The notes under the pieces were generated by a model. The model ran no database searches, was not told the origin of the DNA, and was given only the letters and a program-made list of their open reading frames with translations. 64,000 bases of DNA from Micromonospora thermarum (GTDB lineage: Bacteria; Actinomycetota; Actinomycetes; Mycobacteriales; Micromonosporaceae). Made by a program: the position numbers and the translations under genes. Where the stretch lies: contig NZ_JAATEO010000001.1 of NCBI RefSeq assembly GCF_012034245.1, positions 248,001 to 312,000 of the forward strand. Reading direction: 5' to 3'. This document shows positions 33,131 through 40,161 of this stretch, in pieces. Within the stretch, counting starts at the first letter, position 1, and every line of letters starts with the position of its first letter.

Positions 33131-33978
33131 GCCGCCAACCCCAGATCGAGGCGGGCACCGGCGGGGCGGCGGATCCAGGCGGCGTAGTCGGCGATGTTGT
33201 AGATGTCGGCGTCGGTCAGATACGCCGCTTTGATGCGGCGGGGAACGCCGCCTTCGGCCAGGAGGTAGGCCGCGCCCTGGTTGGTGGGCGAGATGTCCGA
33301 GGCGGTGTAGCCCTGCTCGGCCCAGCCCTGACCCAGGATGATGTTCGAGCTGTTCAGCGAGGTGCAGCGGAACGCAGCCCGGTAGCCGAACAGGTCCCGC
33401 AGCGAAGCGGGAATGATGTCCCACGACGGCCGCTGCGTGGCGGCAACCACGGGCATTCCGCAGGCCCGGCCGAGGGAAACCAGGCCGCGCAGGAGGGTCG
33501 AGAACTCTTCCTGCTGGGCCTTGGTGCCCAGGACGGTGGAGAACATGGCGAGTTCGTCGATGATGGTGACGATGACCGACAGGCCATCGGTCGGGGCGAG
33601 CTTGCGGCGCCGGTGAGCGAGTAGCCAGGCGTAGCGGTTGCTGGCGACGACCAGGAGCCGGCGCAGAACATTGAGGCCATGGTCGATGTCGAGGCCGACG
33701 AACTCGTCGGCGATGTCGCGCCAGGGGCCGAGTTCGACAAGCTTCGCGTCGAACAGCACGAGGCGGGTGTTGTCGCACAGGGCGGCGGTACCGGCGATGT
33801 TGTTGAGCAGGCCGGACTTCCCTCCGCCCGGTTCTCCGGCGGCGAGGATGTTGCGATAGATGACGTCGAGATAGACGGGCTGGCCGAACTCATCGATCCC
33901 GATAAACAGCGGATCGAACATCGACAGGCCAGGACCCACCGGCACCCCGGAAGCGGGGGCGGGAGTCGCGCTGGTCAT
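33127..33978 (-). CDS. FtsK/SpoIIIE-type DNA translocase (transfer ATPase)
   Basis: The 283-residue protein is a single RecA-like FtsK motor: Walker A in AGEPGGGKSGLLNN (near 55), Walker B in VTIIDELAMF (near 150), and a late ATQRPSWDIIP sensor block. It lacks the membrane helices and the gamma-type winged helix seen in full TraB/FtsK proteins, and is much shorter than Streptomyces TraB. The next upstream gene encodes a membrane protein that may supply the missing anchor. TraB-type motors pump double-stranded element DNA into the recipient. GGGAGG precedes ATG 33978. Confidence 0.88.
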   Translation of the reverse strand: MTSATPAPASGVPVGPGLSMFDPLFIGIDEFGQPVYLDVIYRNILAAGEPGGGKSGLLNNIAGTAALCDNTRLVLFDAKLVELGPWRDIADEFVGLDIDHGLNVLRRLLVVASNRYAWLLAHRRRKLAPTDGLSVIVTIIDELAMFSTVLGTKAQQEEFSTLLRGLVSLGRACGMPVVAATQRPSWDIIPASLRDLFGYRAAFRCTSLNSSNIILGQGWAEQGYTASDISPTNQGAAYLLAEGGVPRRIKAAYLTDADIYNIADYAAWIRRPAGARLDLGLAA

Positions 33979-34064
33979 GGTGTGCCCTCCCTTGGGCGGT
34001 TGGTGGGCGCGAGAAGCCACACGAACGAGCCGCAGGGCTCCTCGCGTCCCGGGTTGGGTAGGGA

Positions 34065-35000
34065 TCAGATCCAGTCGGAAACGTCGTCGTCCGGCGCGGA
34101 CGACGTGTCAGCCGCGGGCGTGCTGCCGTTGGCCGAGTTGGTCGGCTTCTTGGCGGCGGGCTTGCCCTGTGCCGGGAGGGTGATCGTCGGTACGTCGACG
34201 TCCGGCAGGTCCAGGGCGGTGGGCACCGTCAGCGGCGATGCCGAGACGGGGGCGGTCGGGTCGATCTGGTCGACCAGGGGCGAGTTCACTCGGGCGTCGA
34301 GCACCTCGCGGCGCTTGATGTCGAAGCGCAGATACGCAGCGTTGGTCTCCGATGCGCGCTCGATGAGCACGGTGGAGGCGTGGCAGGTGACCGCGATCTT
34401 GTCGAGGCGGCCTTCTAGGTCCTTCGCCGACAGACCCGGGCGCAGGTACACCCAGACCCGCTCACCGACCGGGGTGGGACGTGCCCACAGGATCAGCGGG
34501 AGGCTGCCGGACTGGTTGGCGATGATGAACTGCGCGAAGCACACGCGCAGCCGGTGCCGGACGATCAGGCACCACGCCCAGGCTTTGACCTGGCGGCGAA
34601 CCGGCGGGATGGCGGCGGGGACGCCGACGACCAGGGCGACGACGAGCAGCATCACCACGGTTGAGGTGTGGTTGGCGAGCTGCACCCATGCGGTCAGCAG
34701 CAGCACCGCCAGGACGATTTCGGTGGCCCACCACCACAGCCGTTGCAGGACCGGCCAGATGCGGACGAGCAGCCAGGCGGCGGCACCGCAGGGGACACCG
34801 ATCAGGGCGCCGACGATCAGGGCCACGATCGGGTGCCAGTACGAGGCGGCCACCACGGCGGCGAGTACGCCGACGATGACCGCCGTGAGGATGAACGCCA
34901 GCTTCGCGCGGCGTGCCGAGGAACGGTGAACCCTGGCCTCAATGACCGTCACCGTTCCGGTTGACTTGCCGGCGAACCGGCGGGGGCTAGACTTGGACAC
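34065..35000 (-). CDS. Membrane protein adjoining the FtsK-type ATPase
   Basis: The 311-residue protein has four hydrophobic segments in two pairs (about 36-56, 60-80, 96-112, 118-134). A cytoplasmic domain follows (about 150-250, with GERVWVYLRPGLSAKDLEGRLDKIAVTC), then a Pro/Thr/Ser-rich acidic tail ending DDDVSDWI. No enzyme motif is present. It resembles the membrane part that is fused to the motor in TraB-like proteins, so a split transfer machine is likely. GTG 35000 follows GGGAGGA at seven bases; the earlier TTG 35015 overlaps the ribosome site itself and is rejected. Confidence 0.72.
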   Translation of the reverse strand: MSKSSPRRFAGKSTGTVTVIEARVHRSSARRAKLAFILTAVIVGVLAAVVAASYWHPIVALIVGALIGVPCGAAAWLLVRIWPVLQRLWWWATEIVLAVLLLTAWVQLANHTSTVVMLLVVALVVGVPAAIPPVRRQVKAWAWCLIVRHRLRVCFAQFIIANQSGSLPLILWARPTPVGERVWVYLRPGLSAKDLEGRLDKIAVTCHASTVLIERASETNAAYLRFDIKRREVLDARVNSPLVDQIDPTAPVSASPLTVPTALDLPDVDVPTITLPAQGKPAAKKPTNSANGSTPAADTSSAPDDDVSDWI

Positions 35001-35045
35001 GACGAGTCCTCCCAATGCCAGTTGGGATCGGATGAGTGGACGGCA

Positions 35046-35158
35046 CCGGGGTCGGCAGATGTAGGAGTCAGTACCGACCCCGGGCCAAATTTCCTTCTGT
35101 TGCCGCCACTGCCGGGTGGCGACCGGACCGGGAATGTAGGAGTCAGGAACACTCCCGG
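35046..35158. repeat. Two hairpins carrying the same 13-base loop sequence
   Basis: Hairpin 1 has perfect 10-base arms (35046-35055, 35074-35083); hairpin 2 has 6-base arms (35128-35133, 35153-35158). Each loop contains ATGTAGGAGTCAG (35059-35071 and 35134-35146). The copies are 75 bases apart in the gap between the membrane-protein and Pra-like genes. The loop holds an AGGAG core. It could be a protein-binding RNA leader or a DNA site for replication or transfer. Confidence 0.65.
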
Positions 35159-35246
35159 AACCGCTTGGGGTTGGGTCAGCGACCGTCAGGCCGCTTCAGC
35201 GAGCCACGGACACCAGCGGCTCACACAGCACGACGTGCGAACCGAC

Positions 35247-35567
35247 CTACTTGCCGGCCGACGTGCCAGTCTTCGGCTTCAGCGACACCGCCCGGAACGC
35301 GACGCCGTTACGCCCGTTGGTCGCCCACGGAATGGCCTCCAACTGCTCGACCTCGACGAAGTCGCCCACCTTCACCTCCGGCTTCGTCCCCGCCGTGGTG
35401 ATGGTGATGACCTCGCCGCCCGTCTCGTCGAGCACGAAGACCTGGGTGGACCACATCGGCCGGCCCGTGCCCTTCTCGGACTTCTGCTGACCGTTCTGAT
35501 CGTTCTTCGGCTCCGGGTCCTTCGACGCCGTCACCTGCTTGCGCGTGGTGTCCACGTACAGCTTCAA
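35247..35567 (-). CDS. Pra-like AICE protein
   Basis: The 106-residue protein is basic at the start (MKLYVDTTRKQVTASKD), with a disordered Lys/Gln-rich stretch (about 18-38). A beta-rich core follows (about 40-106: WSTQVFVLDETGGEVITIT, VKVGDFVEVEQLEAIPW, FRAVSL) that resembles an OB-type fold. Length, layout and position next to the GntR gene recall pSAM2 Pra, the activator of replication, integration and excision; sequence identity cannot be checked here. It is divergent from the GntR regulator across the phased operators. Confidence 0.6.
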   Translation of the reverse strand: MKLYVDTTRKQVTASKDPEPKNDQNGQQKSEKGTGRPMWSTQVFVLDETGGEVITITTAGTKPEVKVGDFVEVEQLEAIPWATNGRNGVAFRAVSLKPKTGTSAGK

Positions 35568-35622
35568 AGCCGTCTCCCTGTTTCTTGGGGCACCGCTCCT
35601 CGGTGCACTCCGTCATCTTCAT

Positions 35623-35688
35623 GTCTTCATGAAGACGTGCAGACAATGTACGGCCGGCCGTCCGATCGCGTCAAGACTTCATGAAGAC
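35623..35688. promoter_or_regulatory. Two palindromic operators between the Pra-like and GntR genes
   Basis: The core CTTCATGAAG occurs at 35625-35634 and 35677-35686; the first is extended to a perfect 14-bp palindrome GTCTTCATGAAGAC (35623-35636). Centres are 52 bases apart, five turns of B-DNA, and an extra half site CTTCATG lies at 35617. The second site overlaps the region just upstream of a -10-like TAAACT (35690-35695) for the GntR gene. Autorepression by the GntR protein, as for KorSA, is the likely meaning. Confidence 0.75.
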
Positions 35689-35722
35689 CTAAACTGGAAG
35701 ACGACGTGAAGGAGTATGAAGA

Positions 35723-36514
35723 ATGGCCAAGTGGGAGCGAATCGCGGCAGAATGGCGCGAAAAGATCCATTCGGGCGAAGCCACGCCCGGGACGAAGCTG
35801 CCGAACGAGCAGCAGATGAAGGCCGACTACGAGGTCAGCCTGCCCGTTGTTCGGCAAGCGCTGGACACGCTTGAAGCAGAAGGTCTGGTCGATCGCCGCC
35901 ACGGCCGAGGCACCTTCGTTCGAGCGCCCCGTCAACGAGTGCGCCGCTCTCCCGACCGGTACCAGTGGGAGAAGGACCGAGCCCGACTGCCCGAGTCACA
36001 GCGACGCCGCACAGGCGCAACCGAACGAGACACCGGATTGACCATGCAAGACCTTGAGTTCTCGGCTGAATACCGGACCGTCCCGGCAAGCGCTGAGCTG
36101 GCTCGGCTCTTCGGCGTTCCGGTCGGGGCGAAGATGCTAGAGCGCGTCTACCGTACGAGTTCGCGCAAAGAACGTGTACCGCTCAGCTTGAACACGTCCT
36201 ACATGGTCTACGACGTGGTTGCCGAGAACCCCGCACTGCTCGACGCCAACAACGAGCCATGGCCCGGCGGCACCCAGAACCAGCTATTTACCATCGGCAT
36301 CGAGCTAGACCGGATCGTTGACGAGATCACCGCACGGCCGCCCTCGGCAGACGAAGCCGAAGCCTTGAAGCTGCCTCCGGGAGTTTCAGTGCTCATCCTT
36401 CGTAAGGTCTCCATCGACACCAAGGACTGCGTGGTCGAGGTTTCGAACGTCGTACTTCCCGGCGATCGGACCGAGTTCGTCTACACAACGAAGCTCACGC
36501 GGTGGTCCGAGTGA
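35723..36514 (+). CDS. GntR-family regulator with UTRA domain (KorSA-like)
   Basis: The 263-residue regulator has an N-terminal winged helix (about 5-70: KLPNEQQMKADYEVSLPVVRQALDTLEAEGLV) and a C-terminal UTRA effector domain of the HutC type (about 100-258). In pSAM2 the GntR-type KorSA represses pra and its own gene and so keeps the element integrated. The twin palindromes just upstream fit this role. AAGGAG (35708-35713) precedes ATG 35723 by nine bases. Base composition is visibly lower in GC than in host genes. The stop overlaps the next start by four bases. Confidence 0.9.
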   Translation: MAKWERIAAEWREKIHSGEATPGTKLPNEQQMKADYEVSLPVVRQALDTLEAEGLVDRRHGRGTFVRAPRQRVRRSPDRYQWEKDRARLPESQRRRTGATERDTGLTMQDLEFSAEYRTVPASAELARLFGVPVGAKMLERVYRTSSRKERVPLSLNTSYMVYDVVAENPALLDANNEPWPGGTQNQLFTIGIELDRIVDEITARPPSADEAEALKLPPGVSVLILRKVSIDTKDCVVEVSNVVLPGDRTEFVYTTKLTRWSE

Positions 36515-37260
36515 AAATCTCCGTCATTACTCCAGTCCACCCGCCGAGCATCCCCTACCTGTCCGACGCCTACGAATCACTCCAATCCCAGGAGCTGCCA
36601 GACGGATGGACCTGGGAGTGGCTAGTCCAGGAGGACGGACGTACCGGCAAGGTCGCAGCCTCCCTACCCGATGACCCGCGCATCCTCAGCGGGGAAGGAA
36701 AACCGGGCGGTCCCGGAACCGCCCGCAACATGGCCATGGCGCGTAGTGACGGGGATCTGTTGCGAGTCTTGGACGCCGACGACCGGCTCACACCCGGCGC
36801 CCTCGCTCGCGACATCGAGATCCTCGCCGGCAGACCCGACGTCGGCTGGACCACATGCAGTGTGCTCGACCTGATGCCGGACGGATCCACGATCGGCTGG
36901 CAACACGCCGACCCGCCAGGCGGCACCCTTCACCAGGGCGACGTACTGAACTACTTCCGCAGCAACGGATACCGACTTCCGGTCCACCCAGCGACGCTGT
37001 GTATCCGACGTAACCTCGCACTCGCCCTCGGCGGCTGGATGGCCCTGCCCGGAGGGGAAGACACGGGCCTACTGATCGCCGCATCCGTCGTCACCGACGG
37101 ATACTTCATCCCGGAACCCGGCCTGTTATACCGCAAACACGCCGACCAGATCACCGCCCAGAGCGACTGGACCGCGACCGAGGAGTGGCAGCTCCGCATG
37201 CAGCTCATAGAGTCCCGAGCCATCGCGTTGCAGACGCTCTACCGCGCCGCCAGCAGCTGA
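36511..37260 (+). CDS. Family 2 glycosyltransferase carried by the element
   Basis: The 249-residue protein has a GT-A fold of family GT2: the start KISVITPVHPP, a nucleotide-binding aspartate in VQEDGRTG, the metal-binding DADD motif (LRVLDADDRLTP) and the acceptor-site block LPGGEDTGLL. No membrane helix is present, so it is a soluble or peripheral enzyme. The donor and acceptor are unknown. GTG 36511 overlaps the GntR stop (GTGA); the earlier in-frame GTG 36502 is also possible. Co-transcription with the element repressor is unusual for a metabolic enzyme and suggests a role tied to the element's life cycle. Confidence 0.82.
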   Translation: MKISVITPVHPPSIPYLSDAYESLQSQELPDGWTWEWLVQEDGRTGKVAASLPDDPRILSGEGKPGGPGTARNMAMARSDGDLLRVLDADDRLTPGALARDIEILAGRPDVGWTTCSVLDLMPDGSTIGWQHADPPGGTLHQGDVLNYFRSNGYRLPVHPATLCIRRNLALALGGWMALPGGEDTGLLIAASVVTDGYFIPEPGLLYRKHADQITAQSDWTATEEWQLRMQLIESRAIALQTLYRAASS

Positions 37261-37690
37261 TTCGGAAGCCCGCGGCTCACGCCGGACTTGGACGGAGCCG
37301 GCCAGCCGCCGGCAAGGTGGTGAGAACTTTCTGTACGTCTTCAAGGCGGCCCTTGACGGGCCGCACGCGCCGCCGCCTGGGCGCGCGCCGGCCGCTGCCG
37401 CTGTCGCTCTGCGGCCGTCACGCCTGATGCCCGGCGGCTGGCGCGGAGAGCGGGAAAGCCCGGAGGGCCGCCGCAGAACTACAGGATCGTTGACCGGGTG
37501 ATGGTGGGCCGGCAGCCGGCCGCGCCGCGCGGCCACGAGCCCGCGCGGCGTAGGGGAGGGCACGCCGGCCGCGTCGGCGGGCTGGCGGCGGTCGCGGGCT
37601 TGCGGTCAGGGCGCCTCCGGCGGGGGCGCTCCGGCTCCAGGATGGCCGGGGCTCCGCCGGCGGGTCGCGGTCCGTGGGTGGTTGCGGTAG
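37261..37690. repeat. Gene-free GC-rich block with several hairpins
   Basis: No credible gene is seen. Hairpins found: GCGGCCC/GGGCCGC around TTGAC (37347-37365), a possible terminator for the glycosyltransferase; the perfect GGCCGGC-A-GCCGGCC (37507-37521); and 10-base arms 37523-37532/37541-37550 with an eight-base loop. Density of inverted repeats is well above the rest of the window. A replication origin or transfer (clt-like) locus is possible. Confidence 0.5.
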
Positions 37691-37839
37691 GCCATCCCGC
37701 CTGCCATCGACCCGGGCGAGCCGAGCAGACCACCGCCCGGCCCGCCAGCGTCCGTACGAGCCGTCAAGGTCCGCTTGACGTGGCGGGCCGGGCGGCGGCC
37801 CGCTCCCCAGGAGGGCGGGTCGATGGCAGACGGGATGGC
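37691..37839. repeat. 149-base nested inverted repeat
   Basis: Three stems nest around one centre: outer 23-base arms (37691-37713 and 37817-37839, one mismatch), middle 15-base arms (37733-37747 and 37781-37795, perfect) and inner 7-base arms CGTCAAG/CTTGACG (37762-37768 and 37774-37780) with loop GTCCG. The stop codon of the AlbA_2 gene lies in the inner stem, so that gene's C-terminal codons are part of the structure. It could act as a terminator, a single-strand origin or a structured RNA. Confidence 0.8.
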
Positions 37840-38999
37840 GTAGGAACGCTTGGCTTGCTCTTCTCTGCGTTGCGAAACAGAGCATAACCGGCAGCCATGA
37901 ATGCATGTATGGATGCAGGGGTCAAATGAATCGTTTCGTCGTTTCGTCGCCTCGGCACACTAATAAGGGCACCCTCAACTTTGCCATCAACAAATGCTCC
38001 GGCAACCAGGAAGGGCTTCAGTTCCGCTGCTTGCTTGGGTATCAGACAGTAGATGACCCGATTAGGGGTTGTCCCTACGGGAACAGCCTTAATCACCAAT
38101 CCGTCGATTGGCGGGTAGATGAATCGGTCCGCGATGCGCCGTGCGCGGCGAACGAAGTTGCCTGCGTCTGGGATGGGATGGAGTGCGGCAATATAGTCCT
38201 CGCCCCGACGACGCCTCGTCTCTAATCCGATGACAATCAAGCCATCAGTCTCGCTGTTAGCGATCGCTGCAATGTCTTTCGCGAGGTTGAGCTTTGCGTG
38301 CTCCCGGTCCAACTCAAGCGAGCGTTTGCACTCCAAGCTCTGAGACTCGGACAGGCCGAGAAGCGCCTGCGCATGGCCTGACTCCAGTAATCCGACGAAG
38401 ACGTTGGGCGTTGGGGTTCCATCTATGTATGCGTCAGCGATGGCGGCAGCGTCGGCAGCGAAGGTGGCAGCCTCCTCAACTGTCCGATGCCGCAGAGGCA
38501 GGCTGAAGTAGGCCTTCCAGATGTCCGTGTTCCAGAAGTCCCCCTCCAGCCCGACGAGTTCGGTTTTCCGAGCTTTGGCCCAATGCCGTAACAAACCTTC
38601 TAGCTCAGGAAAAGGTTCGTAAGGATCGCGCCCTGGTATGGCCAGCATCACCCCTACCAGGAGTTGACGGTCTTCCATGAGGGCCAAGAACGCGTTCTCG
38701 GCTAAAGAGTCGTCGTGGTCGAAGTTGCCCGGATCGTCCATTGTCCAATTTACCTGGATCACGACCCTTCCATCTTGGCGCTCTAAGCCGAGCCTGGACG
38801 CTTGGCATCCAAGCGACGAACTCGCTGTTACTAACGCAGTTCGGAGAGATGGCAGGCTTGCCCGAGATAATGTTTGATAGGAGCCGAAAAAGCCATCAGA
38901 TCCCAGATATTCGATCGAGCCAGCGTCGCCAATGCGGAGCCGCTCAAGCGAGGGAACGAACTGCACTGGTAGCCCGGTCTGCCCGTGCCTTGCCCCCAT
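37764..38999 (-). CDS. AlbA_2 (Schlafen-type) domain protein, element cargo
   Basis: The 411-residue protein has an N-terminal half of unknown fold (about 1-200) and an AlbA_2/Schlafen-like nucleic-acid-binding domain (about 212-330) with SQSLECKRSLEL, KDIAAIANSETDGLIVIGLE and the following beta strands. A low-complexity tail (about 385-411) is encoded within the nested inverted repeat. AlbA_2 proteins include regulators and defence-linked factors; no nuclease motif or ATPase domain is evident here. GGAGAG precedes ATG 38999 by four bases. GC content is clearly lower than in host genes, marking it as recent cargo. Function is unknown. Confidence 0.8.
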   Translation of the reverse strand: MGARHGQTGLPVQFVPSLERLRIGDAGSIEYLGSDGFFGSYQTLSRASLPSLRTALVTASSSLGCQASRLGLERQDGRVVIQVNWTMDDPGNFDHDDSLAENAFLALMEDRQLLVGVMLAIPGRDPYEPFPELEGLLRHWAKARKTELVGLEGDFWNTDIWKAYFSLPLRHRTVEEAATFAADAAAIADAYIDGTPTPNVFVGLLESGHAQALLGLSESQSLECKRSLELDREHAKLNLAKDIAAIANSETDGLIVIGLETRRRRGEDYIAALHPIPDAGNFVRRARRIADRFIYPPIDGLVIKAVPVGTTPNRVIYCLIPKQAAELKPFLVAGAFVDGKVEGALISVPRRRNDETIHLTPASIHAFMAAGYALFRNAEKSKPSVPTPSRLPSTRPPGERAAARPATSSGP

Positions 39000-39015
39000 G
39001 GCACTCTCCGACTGC

Positions 39016-39074
39016 TAGCTGGTACACACTCTTGGAGTAGTTCCGTACCAAGCTACGATGCTGTACCAACCTAC
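39016..39074. promoter_or_regulatory. Iteron-like motifs upstream of the AlbA_2 gene
   Basis: GTACCAAGCTAC (39045-39056) and GTACCAACCTAC (39063-39074) are direct copies at an 18-base period; TAGCTGGTAC (39016-39025) is an inverted copy (GTACCAGCTA on the other strand). All lie within 75 bases upstream of the start. They look like a binding site for a regulator, perhaps the AlbA_2 protein itself. Confidence 0.5.
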
Positions 39075-39151
39075 AAGATGCAGCAGGTCAAGCATCATGG
39101 TTGTCGCGCCTAACGTGGAACTCATCCATGGCTGATCGCCGTTCGGGGATA

Positions 39152-39197
39152 GCGGTCAAGCTCCGCCGGCGAGGTGGCCAACGGAGCTTGACACCGC
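39152..39197 (-). terminator. Hairpin after the cysteine-rich gene
   Basis: Arms 39152-39165 and 39182-39197 pair over 14 bases with a two-base bulge, starting eight bases after the reverse-strand stop at 39205. Confidence 0.65.
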
Positions 39198-39204
39198 AAC
39201 TCAC

Positions 39205-39474
39205 CTAACAGGCGACGACGACGGCCCCCGCCTTGACATGGTCACTCCAGCCCCGGCGCGTCAAGTCGTCCACGACATCGCGCAGTCGCGCGGGATCCGA
39301 CAAGAGGCGCTTGCACTCGCCGCAGACGTCCGGCCCGCTGCCGGACGCCGATCCGCCGCCCGGCTGGCACCGGAGTTCGTTCGGAACGCCACGCGACACC
39401 GGGACGCAAAGGCCCTCCAGCGTCTGCCCGCGGTGGTTGCACCGCAGTCTGACACGCACCCAGTTAGGCTGCAT
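39205..39474 (-). CDS. Small cysteine-rich protein
   Basis: The 89-residue product has cysteines at 12, 23, 36, 51, 54 and 89, with C-G-E-C at 51-54, so a zinc ribbon is plausible. The strong GGGGGAG six bases before ATG 39474 and the hairpin after its stop support a real gene. The frame runs further upstream to 39630, but without a ribosome site. No family is recognised. It is the last element gene before attR and may be cargo or a small backbone protein. A second-half helix (LSDPARLRDVVDDLTRRGW) is predicted by eye. Confidence 0.65.
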   Translation of the reverse strand: MQPNWVRVRLRCNHRGQTLEGLCVPVSRGVPNELRCQPGGGSASGSGPDVCGECKRLLSDPARLRDVVDDLTRRGWSDHVKAGAVVVAC

Positions 39475-40034
39475 CGTCAACTCCCCCTGGCCATTGGCGG
39501 CCTGGTCGTCGCCGAGGCGACCATCACCCCGGCGATGCGCACGCTGACGCCACGCCCAGAGAGAAACGCCACTTCCCCTACACGGGTCGTTGATCCCCCT
39601 ATAAGGTTCTGGCTGAGAGGCCAATCTCATGCAGAACCCCGGACGGACGTCACCCCGACGTATCCGACGCCGGGGCTTCTGCCTGCTCAGGACACGATAC
39701 CAGGCGTCCCGTCACTATCCGTATGTCCGGGTCCGCGCTCGCTCCAAAAGTGAGCCCGATCACTCTGCCTACATCTGGTGCTGCCTCCCCCGCCGCCTCC
39801 CCACATGTTGGGGAAGCGTCCTTGTCGGACGGTCCCGATATAATGCGCGCCCCCTACTTCGCCCGCTACTGAAGGTAGCGAGAAACGGTAGTGGCTCAGG
39901 AAGCGCCGAGGCAGCAGGAGGGGCGCGTTCGCCGCATCGCCGTCATCGATCAGCGTAGGTCCACTGCATCGAGCCGCCTTTGCAACGCAGGGCCGTGAGG
40001 CAAGCGAGCCGGCCGGCAGCCGTCGAAGCGCTCG
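39475..40034. other. Gene-free attR-proximal region
   Basis: No convincing gene in either strand. It contains one large hairpin (39631-39642 with 39669-39682, one bulge) and a short CCCCA/TGGGG hairpin near 39805-39819. Composition is mixed and less GC-rich than the host. As the part of the circular element next to attP it may carry recombination-protein sites. Confidence 0.5.
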
Positions 40035-40056
40035 GCGTGCCCGATGCGTGCCCGAT
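40035..40056 (+). repeat. Perfect tandem 11-mer near attR
   Basis: GCGTGCCCGAT is present twice in tandem (40035-40045, 40046-40056), 105 bases inside attR. The same 11-mer, in the same orientation and with an 11-base-shifted degenerate partner, lies 70 bases inside attL (27151-27172). Confidence 0.6.
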
Positions 40057-40161
40057 GCAGAGGTCAACGCCGGCCAACAAGGGCAGATCAGCACCCGCGA
40101 TCTGAACGCTCCGTGTTCAGTCGCCCACGAGCACGGCTACTGACGGTACAGATCAACGCGA

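Noticed and set aside
37905..38225. 106-codon plus-strand frame inside the AlbA_2 gene
   Set aside because: Antisense to the conserved AlbA_2 domain, with no ribosome site or family features.
39687..40094. 135-codon reverse frame near attR
   Set aside because: Low-complexity Gly run, no ribosome site and no family; it also covers the tandem 11-mers.
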